The notes beneath the pieces were generated by a model that saw only the letters and a list, made by a program, of their open reading frames with translations, ran no database searches and was not told the DNA's origin. Below are positions 48,101 through 57,834 of a stretch of DNA of 64,000 nucleotides, piece after piece. Made by a program: the position numbers and the translations under genes. The stretch lies in contig JAAEAF010005081.1 in NCBI GenBank assembly GCA_011037195.1, positions 124,001 to 188,000 of the forward strand, written 5' to 3'. Numbering within the stretch: the stretch's first letter is position 1; every line of letters starts with the position of its first letter. This stretch comes from Triatoma infestans (lineage: Eukaryota; Arthropoda; Insecta; Hemiptera; Reduviidae).

Positions 48101-50803
48101 GGAGTAAGAGAATGTTGTGTGAGTGTTTCACACCAGATTTTATATTTCATTTTTTTTTCACTTTTCTTTAAAAGGTTTCAACAATTTTCTTTAAACTTGG
48201 ATACATTTATTGCACAAATGTTGATATAACATTTCAATTTTCATATTTATCACGACAATTTACTTTTTCTGGGAAAAACTTTGGCCAGATCTACTTTTAA
48301 AAAGCCATTTAAACAGATATAATGTACGCTGAGAATATCTATATGGACAATTAAATTTGCGTAGCAAAAATTATGAGTTGGAAAAGAATCGGACGGAATA
48401 CCAGTTTACTAAATATTTTCCCATATTCTCGAAAATGCCCGTACGGAATTTTCTCCAAATTTATTATATACATTTAGTTCTTTCACTTTTACTTAAAATA
48501 TTTTTTACCAGGACAAACTGATTTAAGAGTTTTAGGGGGAATAAAAAACTGTGATCAAGGTTTTCTGTAAAGCGTCATTTCTGTACCATATTTGAAGTAC
48601 GTACGTTCTGTACCGTATTTTGTACGATAATTACCGTCCATTTGAAGTGGTAAAAAAATACTTTTTTTTTCTCCAAACCCAGTTTTCTTCAGTTAATCAT
48701 CAATCATAAAGTTTAATATTTCTTAATTTATAACAAAACGATAACGATTATAGAAAACCATAAATATACATGTTTTTGTCTACAATAGTAAACGTGCTTG
48801 AATAAAATGAATATTTTGGAAGTTATTTGTTAGAAAGTGTGTAATATAGATTTTAAACATTGTTAAATTATATAATCACTTATTCAAAGATTTACATGAC
48901 ATTACTTATAGATCCCCCCCCCCCCCCCCCCCCCCAAGAATACGCTGGAATATTTTTAAGTTAGAATAAAAAAAAAAACAAAAAAAATCCGCTATGAAAG
49001 ATTCAAACAATTTTGCTTTTATTGCTATACTATTTAATTATTTTCTTCAAATTTTGGAATATCCCTAAAAATTTAGATTTATTCAGTTATTGGGGGGGGC
49101 AACTGGTTACATTTTACTGAAATGGCACTTTATAGGGAAACTTACTGACCTTTAGCTTCTCCAAAAGCAGCATTGGATGGAATGTTCTAAAAATCAAATT
49201 TCCCAGAACTAAATAAAAGTTATGCTCTGCTCGTTGCTGGTTTCCGCCGCCGCACACGGTTCACTCACGCAAAAACTCTTATCTATAGGTATATTGGAAA
49301 CTCAATCACGAAAATTCCGAATATAGTAAACATAATAAAATAAAAACCTATATTTTTACTTCCTCTTACTCCTAGTAAGAGGAAGTATTGTAATCGTGTC
49401 AAATTTTCGATATCGAGTTTTCACCGGAAATATCCGTTTTGAGGTCCCCTGAGTCCAAAAAAGTGGTTTTTAGCAAATGGTCTGTGTGTGTGTGTGTATG
49501 TGAACAGCATAGCTCAAAAACGAAAAACCGTAGAAAACTGAAACTTAATATTCCGTTTAGGTATCACCATGCGATCTGACTGTGCGTTATCTGTCAAAAT
49601 TCCTGAACCGGAAGTACCACTTTACTAGTTGACTTTTTTACTTTTTTGCGTTTTTCTCAAAAATGGCTCCAAGGATTTTCTTTAAACTTGATACATCAAC
49701 TACATATACAAGGAGCTACAACTTTTATTTGAAACATTTCTCTGGGAAAATTGATTTAAGGGCCCTTCTGGGGGAGGGGTGGGGTTAGGTTACCTCTAAA
49801 GTGCTATTTCAGGTTATTACACAATTCGGTCATTTAAATAATGTTAATTAGAATTAAATATGTTGTTGAAATTCCGAGTTTGAGAAAAATCTAAAAACCG
49901 GAAGTGCTTTTGTTTTAACACTTTACTAAATGATTTTTTTCACTTTTTCGTGATTTTCTCAAAAATGGCCCCGACGATTTTCTTGAAACAGCACATATAA
50001 ACTAAACATTCAAAGATCTACAACTTTTATAGAAAACATTTCTCTGGGAAAATTCATTTAAGGGCACTTTTAGGGGAGGGGTGGGGTTACAGTTTCTTCT
50101 AAAGTGCTTTTATAGTTGATTATACAATTCTATCATCCAAACAAAATTAATTAGAAATAAATAGATGGCCTAAATGCCAAGTTTTAAGAAAATTTGTAAG
50201 CCGGAAGTGGGCTTTTACTGAACAGTTTTTTCAGTTACCGACGAATTTCGTTATATTTGGTACACAAACTATAACCTTTGTCAGTTATAATTTTGGAACA
50301 GGAGTAAGAGAAAGTTGTGTGAGTGTTTCACACCAGATTTTTTGTATTATTTTATTTATTAATTACCATTTAAATAATTTTTAAATCAAATCTAGTATTC
50401 TAAGTTATTGAATTATTATTAAGGACAGTACATATATCGGTAAAATGACTTCAAAACAAATAATGTAAAAATCTCTTTTTATAATATTTATTTAATATAT
50501 AAAAATTTTAAAAAGCCCATTAAACTAAAGTTTAAAAAAGTTGAATTCAATTAATACTTATTATTCATTGAAAGAATTAAAGATATAGCAAAAAAAAAAA
50601 AAAATGAATATTACTGGTCTACATGAGTTTTCAAATAGGTTTATATTTAGTTATTTAATTTTTAAATTCATCTAAACATACAAAAAAAATTATGGATATA
50701 TAAATTTAATAAATGATAAAATAATTTACTTACGAAGAATCGTAGCTGCTGAGACTAAATAAAGACAAACACTTGAAAAAATTATAGTTGATGAAGTATA
50801 CAT
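36040..50803 (-). CDS. Takeout-like / JHBP-domain secreted protein, complete gene
   Basis: Six exons (50734-50803, 45618-45710, 42050-42200, 39769-39905, 37586-37735, 36040-36191) join with GT-AG sites and matching phases into 753 bp: 250 codons and a stop. Takeout/juvenile-hormone-binding proteins are insect haemolymph or antennal carriers of small hydrophobic ligands with an elongated lipid-binding tunnel. Residues 1-20 are a signal peptide (MYTSSTIIFSSVCLYLVSAA). Cys30 and Cys40 in ICKRSDKKLNDCLK are the family's N-terminal disulfide pair. GLPPTEPLLIEEV follows at 60-72, KLKMYGLSNLVID in the next third, GRVLVLPINGAG in exon 4, and the C-terminal family motif LNENWKEILTDLKP in exon 6. Length is usual for the family (about 240-250). 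It reads antisense to the PDE gene. The ligand cannot be told from sequence. Confidence 0.95.
36886..37433 (-). mobile_element. Old HL copy in takeout intron 5
   Basis: Diverged reversed copy: GAGAATCGCGTAAAATTTTC near the start, GTTCAAACTTGATCATC, AGAAAACGGTTTCAGGG and the end GATTGTTTTACACTAGATTT. The modules are recognisable only in outline. Confidence 0.55.
37586..37735 (-). CDS. takeout-like exon 5
   Basis: Acceptor TTTATAG, donor TTAG|GTAAGC. Residues 151-200: DNFKGNMLMKFNKIKKGGET, YYNVNKCDISLDTTKLHLNF and KRSSSVNEGL. Contains Cys177. Phase 1 on both sides. Confidence 0.93.
38520..39290 (+). pseudogene. LINE RNase H relic in takeout intron 4
   Basis: Frame-broken RNase H and C-terminal part of a non-LTR retrotransposon: IFTDVSATDSNENGG (TDGSAT-type start), NFVGEVREILLALKYIRAEQ, VLLVDS.AAISALL, ALIDALMSAGWEIVLQWI and RRADRLAKEN. 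Then comes the tail-region pattern ending in a poly(A) at about 39278-39288. Many stops and frameshifts. 5'-truncated, inserted opposite to the host gene. Confidence 0.75.
39769..39905 (-). CDS. takeout-like exon 4
   Basis: Acceptor TTTTTAAG, donor TTCG|GTAAGT. Residues 105-150: SAQYDKDQLSADFHVDGEFR, IESDYTAKGRVLVLPINGAG and KNVLKF. Phase 2 in, phase 1 out. Confidence 0.94.
40559..41010. repeat. 14-unit 32/33-bp tandem array in takeout intron 3
   Basis: Fourteen monomers starting GAAACAACATATACAGCT. Two types alternate: a 33-bp type with GGCCATGG(G/T)AGACAA and a 32-bp type with AGCCGTGGTAGAAA, the latter at units 2, 5, 9 and 13. GTACGGATAG flanks the region on both sides (40511-40520 and 41014-41023). 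Long open frames on both strands result from the period being divisible by three in most units. Confidence 0.95.
41231..41488. repeat. Direct duplication, units about 140 bp apart
   Basis: TTTTCGAAACAGACAGATTA and ATTGTAATTCCTTTTGGAAA followed by GACTACGATTTTATTTTTTG occur twice. The second unit carries a 27-bp extra segment (TCGAAATCTTAGTGTCGG and on). Confidence 0.85.
41540..41960 (-). mobile_element. Old diverged HL remnant
   Basis: Reversed module pieces: GCTGGAAGTGCAAATAATTT, TTTTCGCGATTTCCCAAAAA, CTATCACTTTTATTTATTTA and AAAGTGGCACTTTAGTTTAT. No intact ends. Confidence 0.5.
42050..42200 (-). CDS. takeout-like exon 3
   Basis: Acceptor TTTCTAG, donor TTTC|GTAAGT. Completes Gly55, then NSKFGLPPTEPLLIEEVILH, QGNGQAVDLDLVFKKLKMYG and LSNLVIDKV. 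Carries the family's G(I/L)PP.EPL and YGLSN signatures. Confidence 0.95.
43916..44772. mobile_element. Foldback with tRNA-like arms in takeout intron 2
   Basis: Arms 43916-44050 and 44638-44772 are near-perfect inverted copies around a 587-bp spacer. The right arm (plus) reads TTAGCTCAATAGTAAGG and GTTCGAGTCC, which resemble pol III A and B boxes at tRNA spacing, so each arm looks like a tRNA-derived SINE pair in opposite orientation. The spacer holds an 80-codon frame at 44319-44561 with no recognisable domain. Confidence 0.7.
45091..45119. repeat. Poly(T) run
   Basis: About 29 consecutive T in takeout intron 2; could be the tail of a minus-strand retroposon, but no body was recognised beside it. 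Confidence 0.8.
45618..45710 (-). CDS. takeout-like exon 2
   Basis: Acceptor TTTGCAG, donor TCAG|GTAAAG. Residues 24-54: PESWKICKRSDKKLNDCLKS then SIQTVVKELKS, with the two N-terminal Cys. Phase 1 both sides. Confidence 0.95.
45802..46805 (+). mobile_element. HL copy 10, full length
   Basis: TCTGGTGTGAAACACTCACA start and AGTAGTAAGAGAAAGT end, flanked by A on both sides. Two modules (about 45945 and 46243 onward) and an end module with a short CA tract. Lies 92 bp upstream (on the takeout strand) of exon 2. Confidence 0.9.
47240..48137 (-). mobile_element. HL copy 11, full-length form with small deletion
   Basis: Begins TACTTTCACTTACTCCTAGT and ends GAGTGTTTCACACCAGA. The segment with GACACGATTACAATACTTCC and the microsatellite is missing, replaced by a short AGCTCCTAAGCTCCTAGTTC. 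Both modules are kept. Confidence 0.88.
48138..49356. other. Old HL remnants and unassigned intron sequence
   Basis: About 48150-48620 and 49090-49230 have faint HL module words (TTTCAACAATTTTCTTTAAA; AATGGCACTTTATAGGGAAA). Otherwise nothing recognised except the C22 run. Confidence 0.4.
48914..48935. repeat. Poly(C) run of 22
   Basis: Twenty-two consecutive C bases in a strongly AT-rich intron. On the minus strand it is a G22 tract able to form four-stranded structures. Confidence 0.9.
49357..50337 (-). mobile_element. HL copy 12, best-preserved full-length copy
   Basis: Its outer end is a perfect palindrome, TACTTCCTCTTACT - CCT - AGTAAGAGGAAGTA. Then follow the GT tract, two modules each opening near CCGGAAGT, the inner inverted repeat GGAGTAAGAGAAAGT and the 5' hairpin TCACAC..GTGTGA (read GTGTGAGTGTTTCACAC). 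Flanked by T on both sides. In takeout intron 1. Confidence 0.92.
50734..50803 (-). CDS. takeout-like exon 1 with signal peptide
   Basis: ATG at 50803-50801, donor CTTC|GTAAGT. Encodes MYTSSTIIFSSVCLYLVSAA then TIL: a short polar start, a hydrophobic core and a small-residue cleavage region. This start is chosen because it gives a full-length family protein with a signal peptide. Confidence 0.9.
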
Positions 50804-50850
50804 TATGAAGATTTTTTAAAAAATTTTTTTGAAGCTAGCCCCGGTTTGAA

Positions 50851-50861
50851 AATATATATAA
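50851..50861 (-). promoter_or_regulatory. TATA-box candidate for the takeout-like gene
   Basis: Minus strand TTATATATATT about 50 bp upstream of the ATG. With the usual spacing of about 30 bp, transcription would start near 50825, leaving a short 5' leader. Confidence 0.45.
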
Positions 50862-51317
50862 CTTGCTTTTCTGAGGTTATCAAGTTGAATTCTGCAATTA
50901 AGATTAAGGATAAAGAGTCCTTTATACCTTGGCCTACCTCATTACCTCTACCTATTTTTTAGAAACTGTAAAGTGGGGAAAAACAGAAGGGGAAGAGAAC
51001 TAACTTTTAACAGGCCGCTTCTTGCATGACCTTGTATTAGCGCGCTAACATATTATATTAGACGTAATCTTTTCCCGAATTCCATGTCATATAAATTAAT
51101 TTCCTTTTTTTTTTTTTTCTAGCTTTGAGTTTGAATTTATAATAATAATAAAACCATTTTACAACCTTATAATATCTTTTATTCTTCGTGCTAGTTTTTG
51201 GAAATTGAATTTCCCTCCGGAAATGTATGATTTGCGATTGGTGAATGGTCTGAACATGTGTAAGTGTGACTGTGTCTGTGTGTGCGTGTAAACGAAATAT
51301 TTCTAAAAAGGAAAAAA

Positions 51318-52304
51318 TCTGGTGCGAAACACTCACACAACTTTCTCTTACTCCAGTACTCAAAATTATAATTGACCAATTTTATAGTTAGTGTACCAAA
51401 TTTAATGAAATTCGTCGAAAAGTGAAAACACTGTCCAGTAAAACTGTCCGGTTTACTAATTTCCTTGAAACTCGGAATTTGGGTCATATATTAATTTCTA
51501 GTTATTTCAATTTGGATGACAGAATTGTATAATCAACTGTGATAGCATTTTAAAGAAAAACATAACCCCCCTCCCCCAAAAGTCCCCTTAAATGAATTTA
51601 TCAGGGGAAAAGTTTCAAATAAAAGTTGTAGCTCTTTATATGTATAGTTAACAACGCTGGTTTAAAGAAAATCGTTGGAGCCATTTTCGAGAAAATACCA
51701 GAAAACTGAAAATTATATTTCAGTAAAAACGCACTTCCGGTTATCTATTTTTTTTCAAACTCGGAATTTCAACAACATGTTTAATTCTAATTAACATTAT
51801 TAGATGACAGAATTGTCTAATATAAAAATGAATAACTGAAACGCATTAGATAAAACCGTGTCTACCCCACGCCCTCCCCCAGAGTGCCATTAAGTGAGTT
51901 TTCCATGGGAAATGTTTCAAATAAAAGTGTGTAGCTCTTTTTATTTGTTAGTTGATCTACGACGTTTTTAAAGAATCTTCGGAGCCATTTTGAGAAAATT
52001 GCAAAAACGTAAAAAAAACAACTAGTAAAGTGGTACTTCCGGTTGAGGAATATTGACACATAACGCACCGTCAGATTCCCATGGTGATACCTAAACGTAA
52101 TATCAAGTTTGAACTTTCTACGATTTTTCGTTTTTGAGCTATGCTGTTCACATACAACACACACACACACACACACACAGACCATTTGCTAAAAACCACT
52201 TTTTTGGACTCAAGGGACCTCAAAACGGATATTTCCGGTGAAAACTCGATATCGAAAATTTGACACGATTACAATACTTCCTCTTACTAGGAGTAAGAGA
52301 AAGT
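51318..52304 (+). mobile_element. HL copy 13, full length
   Basis: TCTGGTGCGAAACACTCACA to GGAGTAAGAGAAAGT, with A/A flanks, two modules, and a (CA)n tract at about 52157-52180. The terminal palindrome is intact. Confidence 0.92.
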
Positions 52305-52977
52305 AAAAATCGTAACAAGCTCTTGATATTCTCGTTAAATACTACACTGCATGTGACAAGAAGGTTTCGTCTTTGTTTTGTTAGAAAATTCATTATTGAA
52401 TAAATGGTTTTTTTTTTTTTTTTTAGCTATTCGCTAAATTTTTCAAACTTTACCAGTAAAATTGATTTTTTGAAACTTTTCTCAAACAGCCGCTCTTTAA
52501 AGTACCACATCAGTTAAAGGTATGATTCTAACTACTGTTTAAAAAAAAAATAACATTCCTAGAATTCTAAATTTGTTAGAAATGCTGCTTGAAACAAGTA
52601 GTTTCTGTTTTTTTGAATTAATTAGCTAGCGATTTTTCGGTTAAACTTTAAATACTAACCTATCAATATTATTGATGAAAACATTCTTCAGGGAAAAAAT
52701 TAATTTTAAAAGGTAACTAAGAAACCCGTGGACCTTAGATTTTTTTTTTTTAGTTTTTTGAGTTATTGGCATTTCACCTAGGCTTTGTCACATAATGTAA
52801 TCAATCACATTCTAGTAACACCTGACTATGTTCAGAAATCAACAACATTTAACCCCCCCCAACACCCTTTAATTTATTACTAGAGAAACTTAAATTTGAA
52901 TCAATATTCCAAGATGTCATCCCATAATTTTCAGAGGGGAATTCAACAGCGTCTCATGAACTTTACTTCCTCTTTTT
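52305..52977. other. Unassigned, with possible old HL pieces
   Basis: T-runs and AAACTTTACCAGTAAAATTG-like words suggest a very old HL remnant. No gene. Confidence 0.4.
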
Positions 52978-53944
52978 TACTTTCTCTTACTTCTAGTAAG
53001 AGGAAGTATTGTAATCGTGTCAAATTTTCAATATTGAGTTTTCACCGGAAATATCCGTTTTGAGGTCTCCTGAGTCCAAAAGAGTGGTTTTTAGCTAATG
53101 GTCTGTGTGTGTGTGTGTGTGTGTGTGTCTGGGTATGTATGTATGTGAACAGCATAGCTCTAAAACGAAAAGTAGTAGAAAGTTCAAACTTGATATTCCC
53201 TTTAAGTATCACCATAGGATCTGACAGTACGTTATCTGTCAAAATTTCTCAACCGGAAGTACCACTCACTTTACTAGTTCTTTTTTTTTACGTTTTTGCT
53301 ATTTTCTCAAAAAAGGTTCCGATGATTTTCTTAAACTTCGTATATCAGCTACATATACAAAGAGCTACAACTTTTTGTTTGAAACATTTCTCGGGGAAAA
53401 TTCATTTAAGGGCACTTGTGGGAGAAGGGTGAGGTTAGGTTTTCATCTGAAGTGCTATTTCAGTTCATTAGACAATTCTGCCTTCTTAATAATGTTAATA
53501 AGAATTAAATATGTTGTAATTCCGAGTTTGAAAAAATCGGATAACCGGAAGTGCGTTTATTTTAATACTTTACTAAATGATTTCTTCACTTTTTTCGCGA
53601 TTTTCTCAAAAATGGCCCCGACGATTTCCTTGAAACATCTAGTATAAACCAAACATGCAATGATCTACATCTTTTTATTTAAAACATTTCTCTGGGAAAA
53701 TTCATTTAAGGGCATTTTTAGGGGCCCAAATGGGGGGTCTAAAATTAATTAGAAATAAATAGATGGCCAAAATTCCGAGTTTTAAAGAAAATTAGCAAAC
53801 CGGAAGTGCGCTTTTACTGAACTGTTTTTTTTTTTTCAGTTTCGACGAATTTCATTAAATTTGCTACACTAACTATAAAATTTGTCAATTATAATTTTGA
53901 GAACTGGTGTAAGAGAAAGAGTTGTGTGAGTGTTTCACACCAGA
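52978..53944 (-). mobile_element. HL copy 14, full length
   Basis: TACTTTCTCTTACTTCTAGT start, GT tract at 53104-53130, two modules (the second shortened near GGGGCCCAAATGGGGGG), and GAGTGTTTCACACCAGA end. T flanks on both sides. Confidence 0.9.
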
Positions 53945-54023
53945 TTTTTATTATTAATGTTAACACTATCTTTTCTTATTCATAACATTGCTGTTGTGAT
54001 TGGTTCCGCAGAGCTGGAAAGCA

Positions 54024-54310
54024 TCAGAGATATTTTCCGTGATAGCCTGCTTCTTTTTTGTGGTCATCAACCGGTTTCCAGTGTTCGCCCATCATCAGGT
54101 TGCTTTTGTCAAACAGTGTAATAACGCAGACTTGCACAGAGTAAATTATAGTTGATACTTGATAACGAGTGTTTATCAACTGTATTTGCTCGGTGCAAGT
54201 CTATATTATTATAATGTTTGTCAAAAATATCCTGATAATGGGCGAACGCCCGAAACCGATCTGATTGACCGCAAAAAAGTAGCAGGCTATCATGTGGAAA
54301 ATATCTCTGA
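54024..54310. mobile_element. Foldback element C with hammerhead-like motifs
   Basis: Nearly continuous hairpin, arms about 54026-54152 and 54176-54310, closing at GTTGATACTT/GTTTATCAAC. The right arm (plus) has CTGATAA, stem GGGCG-AA-CGCCC, GAAAC. The left arm (minus) has CTGATGA, GGGCGAACACTG, GAAACCGGTT. It lies 80 bp after HL copy 14. Any frames across it are chance. Confidence 0.75.
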
Positions 54311-54611
54311 ATATAAAACATTGCATTTCATATAAGCATTCACACATAAAGTTCGGTGGGAGAAGCTATCTAGCGATAACACTCTCATGTGAGCTAAATA
54401 CTCTCATCACTTGAGGACGGAAAATTGCGAGGCCATCTAGCATTTAAAACGCTTGGGAGTTTTAATTGGAATGTTGCGGGATGTTAGATGACGTACTAAA
54501 GGATTAGAATGGTATTGTAAGGATTGTTAGAATTTGTATATTTTGGCAATTAGACGTATGAAAGAAATTTCAGTGTCCAGTGGGGATGGTTAGTTTGAAA
54601 ACGTAGAAGAA

Positions 54612-55062
54612 AAAAAGTAAAAAAAAAAAAATTCAGTGAAGTCCATTCAGTCCTGTCGGGTCCCATGGTGATACCCAAATGGAATGGGCAAGTATGAACG
54701 TTCTATGATTTTTTTTGTTTCGAGCTATGATACTGTTCAAATACACAAACACAATTTTCTAAAACCCAATTTTTCTAATTCAGGGGACCACAATACTATT
54801 ATTTTCGATGAAAACTGGATAACAAAATTTGACAGAGACAAAAAAAATAAAGTTAAACATCTTGAGATAATATATACATTATTTTGAGATAATATATAAA
54901 AATAAAGAATATTATTGGAGAAAAAATATATTTTTTTTTTATTATTATTTAGAGAAAACTGAAAATATTGTTTTTCTTACTTAAGGGGACCTCAAAACAT
55001 ATATTTCCGGTTCAAACAATTTTAAAAATTTGACACCATCAAAAATAAAGAGAAAGTAAAAA
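54612..55062 (+). mobile_element. Diverged HL end-module remnants
   Basis: Two pieces: TGTCGGGTCCCATGGTGATA to GACAGAGACAAAA, and GGGGACCTCAAAACATATAT to AATAAAGAGAAAGTA. Both derive from the HL 3' module, separated by about 100 bp. Confidence 0.65.
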
Positions 55063-55164
55063 TTGAGGGCTAAAAATAATTATTTATATTCACATTATAA
55101 ACTTGTTATGATCTTATCTTCATTATTTCTTCCATTAGTGAAATTAATAGAAACAAATTAGGAA

Positions 55165-55292
55165 AACATCAGATATTTTCCATAATAGTCTGTATCAATT
55201 TATGGTCATCGACCAGTTTCGGGCGTTCACCTATTTTCAGGAAGACCTGATAAATATCAGTGATAACAGAGAATTGCACGAAGCAAAGTTAG
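55165..55292 (-). mobile_element. Half copy of foldback element C
   Basis: Matches one arm of 54024-54310. The minus strand shows CTGAAAA, GGTGAACGCCC, GAAAC and TGGTC, so this copy preserves the GTC that the other arms have lost. Confidence 0.6.
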
Positions 55293-55445
55293 TTTACACA
55301 ATGTTTTGGATAGTGATTAGTTGTAACCTAACTAGGTGTTATTTATAAATGGCTAAGGCCCGCAAGAGGTATCTGTTGCATGCAGCTACTTGGGAAGTAG
55401 CGATCCCACGGGTTACCACAGCTCAGTACTCCATACAAGAACAGC

Positions 55446-55776
55446 ACATAATACATTCTACATACACTCTATCCTTTACAGACAAAGACAAACACAGTAC
55501 GCAAACTAGGGTCTCCGTCCCTAGTTAATTGGCGTAAGCCAAAGGAGAAGAAAGGGATTAGCTCAGTGGTAGCGCGCTGGACTAGCAACGCGGAAGTCCC
55601 GGGATCAAATCCAGCATGCTGCCCTTAGATTTTTCACTTCCTAGGAGCCTCTACAATCAGTCCGATGATGAGCAGTATTGTCTGTAGCTAGAGAACACTG
55701 CTTGGAAGCCGGCTCCGAGGGGCACAATAGATCTTTCAGATCGCAATAATCCCCTATAACAATCTAAAAAAAAAAA
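55446..55776 (+). mobile_element. tRNA-derived SINE, long form (copy g)
   Basis: Same leader (CATACACTCTATCCTTTACA, AGTTAATTGGCGTAAGCC) and same alternative tail (GGCACAATAGATCTTTCAG to CCCCTATAACAATCT plus poly(A)) as copy b. The head has GGATTAGCTCAGTGGTAGC and a damaged B box. Part of the body is deleted. Confidence 0.8.
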
Positions 55777-55828
55777 GGAACAAAAAAAACCGACCACATG
55801 TGGTTTCCATTTTAAGAAGGCATTGTAT

Positions 55829-56531
55829 TACTTTCTCTTACTCCTAGTAAGAGGAAGTATTGTAATCGTGTCAAATTTTCGATATCGAGTTTTCACCGGA
55901 AAAATCCGTTTTGAGGTCCCCTGAGTCCAAAAAAGTGGTTTTTAGCAGAATGGTCTTTAGTGTGGTGTGTGTGTCTGTGTGTGTCTGTGTGTGTGTATGT
56001 ATGTGAACAGCATAGCTCAAAAACGAAAAATCGTAGAAAGTTCAAACTCGATATTCCGGTTAGGTATCACCATGGGATCTGACGGTGCGTTATGTGTCAA
56101 TATTCCTCAACCGGAAGTACCACTTTACTAGTTGTTTTTTTTACGTTTTTTCAATTTTCTCAAAAATGGCTCCGAAGATTTTCTTTAAACTTGCTATATC
56201 AACTACAAATACAAAGAGCTACAACTTTTATTTGAAACTTTTCCCCTGATAAATTCATTTAAGGGGACTTTGGGGGGAGGGGGGTTATGTTTTTCTTTAA
56301 AATGCTATCACAGTTGATTATACAATTCTGTCATCCAAATTGAAATAACTAGAAATTAATATATGACCCAAATTCCGAGTTTCAAGGAAATTAGTAACCG
56401 GACAGTTTTACTGGACAGTGTTTTCACTTTTCGACGAATTTCATTAAATTTGGTACACTAACTATAAAATTTGTCAATTATAATTTTGAGTACTGGAGTA
56501 AGAGAAAGTTGTGTGAGTGTTTCACACCAGA
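55829..56531 (-). mobile_element. HL copy 16, short (one-module) form
   Basis: About 703 bp with intact ends (TACTTTCTCTTACTCCTAGT; GTGTTTCACACCAGA) and a GT tract near 55960-56000, but a single fused internal module, the same size class as copy 2. Confidence 0.92.
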
Positions 56532-57321
56532 TTTTTTTTCTTTAAAAATGGAAACATAAATAAGTAGAAATGTGATACTTAAATTACGTTTTGGGAGTAA
56601 ATTTACATCTTTTACATTACTAAAGAAAATTGTTTAGGGACGGCTCTACCGGCGGTGCACCCCATGCTATTGGACCGGGCGGCAACTTTTGGGAGGGGGG
56701 CCAAAATGAAAGTGAAAAACTAAACAAAATAATAATAACAATAATTTCATACGCAACATTACAATAATTTAATTTTCCAACAGTAGTAACGGCCGCCAAT
56801 ATTGTGATCTATAGAAATTTTCAGACGTTTTTGTACCGGTACGTAACGAAAGTTGATTTTGCTCAATGTTGGTGACTGTTATACATTGATAAGTTTTTTT
56901 TCTTTCTTTTGATTGAAAGGTCTAGCCATAATTTCCATTGAATATGAAATCGGTCAGAAATTAGATTACGCAGAAATAATTTTTCTGATTAAATTATAAT
57001 TAAAGTAATTACGAAAATAGAGCTAAACAATAACGTGTGCATTTTGTACTTAAATAGAACTCAACAGTTCACCATTGAACAAGTGAATTGATAAAATGAT
57101 TTCTATACATGCAAATAATAACTTATAACTACATTTCATATAATAATTAATTGAAGAAGTTGATGGTTCATTTTATGAATATACAGTATTTTATTAATCA
57201 CTCTAACAGCAAATTATTATTAATGGTATTATATTTAAAATTAATGGTTGAATGTAATGGTTTTCAAAATTCCTGAGTTTAATTTACTATCTTATTTGAA
57301 AAGTTAATTGATGACTATACC
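56532..57321. other. Spacer with a possible second hAT end
   Basis: AGGGACGGCTCTACCGGCGG at 56637 resembles the CAGGG...GGCTCTA start of hAT-type elements, but no matching opposite end was found. The rest is AT-rich. Confidence 0.35.
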
Positions 57322-57834
57322 CAGGGCCGGTTCATTTATACGTGTTAGGTGTTCACCGCACAAAGGCGGCCGAAATCTATTCATTGTTTTTATTCTGACT
57401 ATACTTTTGTACTGCATTACTGAATACTTAAGTTATATTGCTTAAGTTTTGTAATTTCATCATACCTAATTTGTTTTTGAAGACTTCGGTTATTGTCATA
57501 TTAAGGCCGATTATATATTTCATTGCCGACCACAAAATTTTAAAAGTATTTTAAAGATATTTCAAATTTGTGGGGCACTGCGCGCGCCCTCTTATAAGTA
57601 TTTTTTTAAACGCACTCAGTGATAATTTAGGTTAGAATATTGCCAAGTAAATATGCAGCTCTATGATTGGCTACGATTGCGATAATGTTTTTGTAAAGGT
57701 TTCTTGGCTACAAATTATTATTTAAAAAAATTAGGTAAAAAACAAAGTGTGCCAAGTTGAGTGTAAGTTTTCCATTTTCATTCTTATTATTTAATTTTTT
57801 CATTTTAGACAATTTCGTCCCAGTGAAATCGAAA

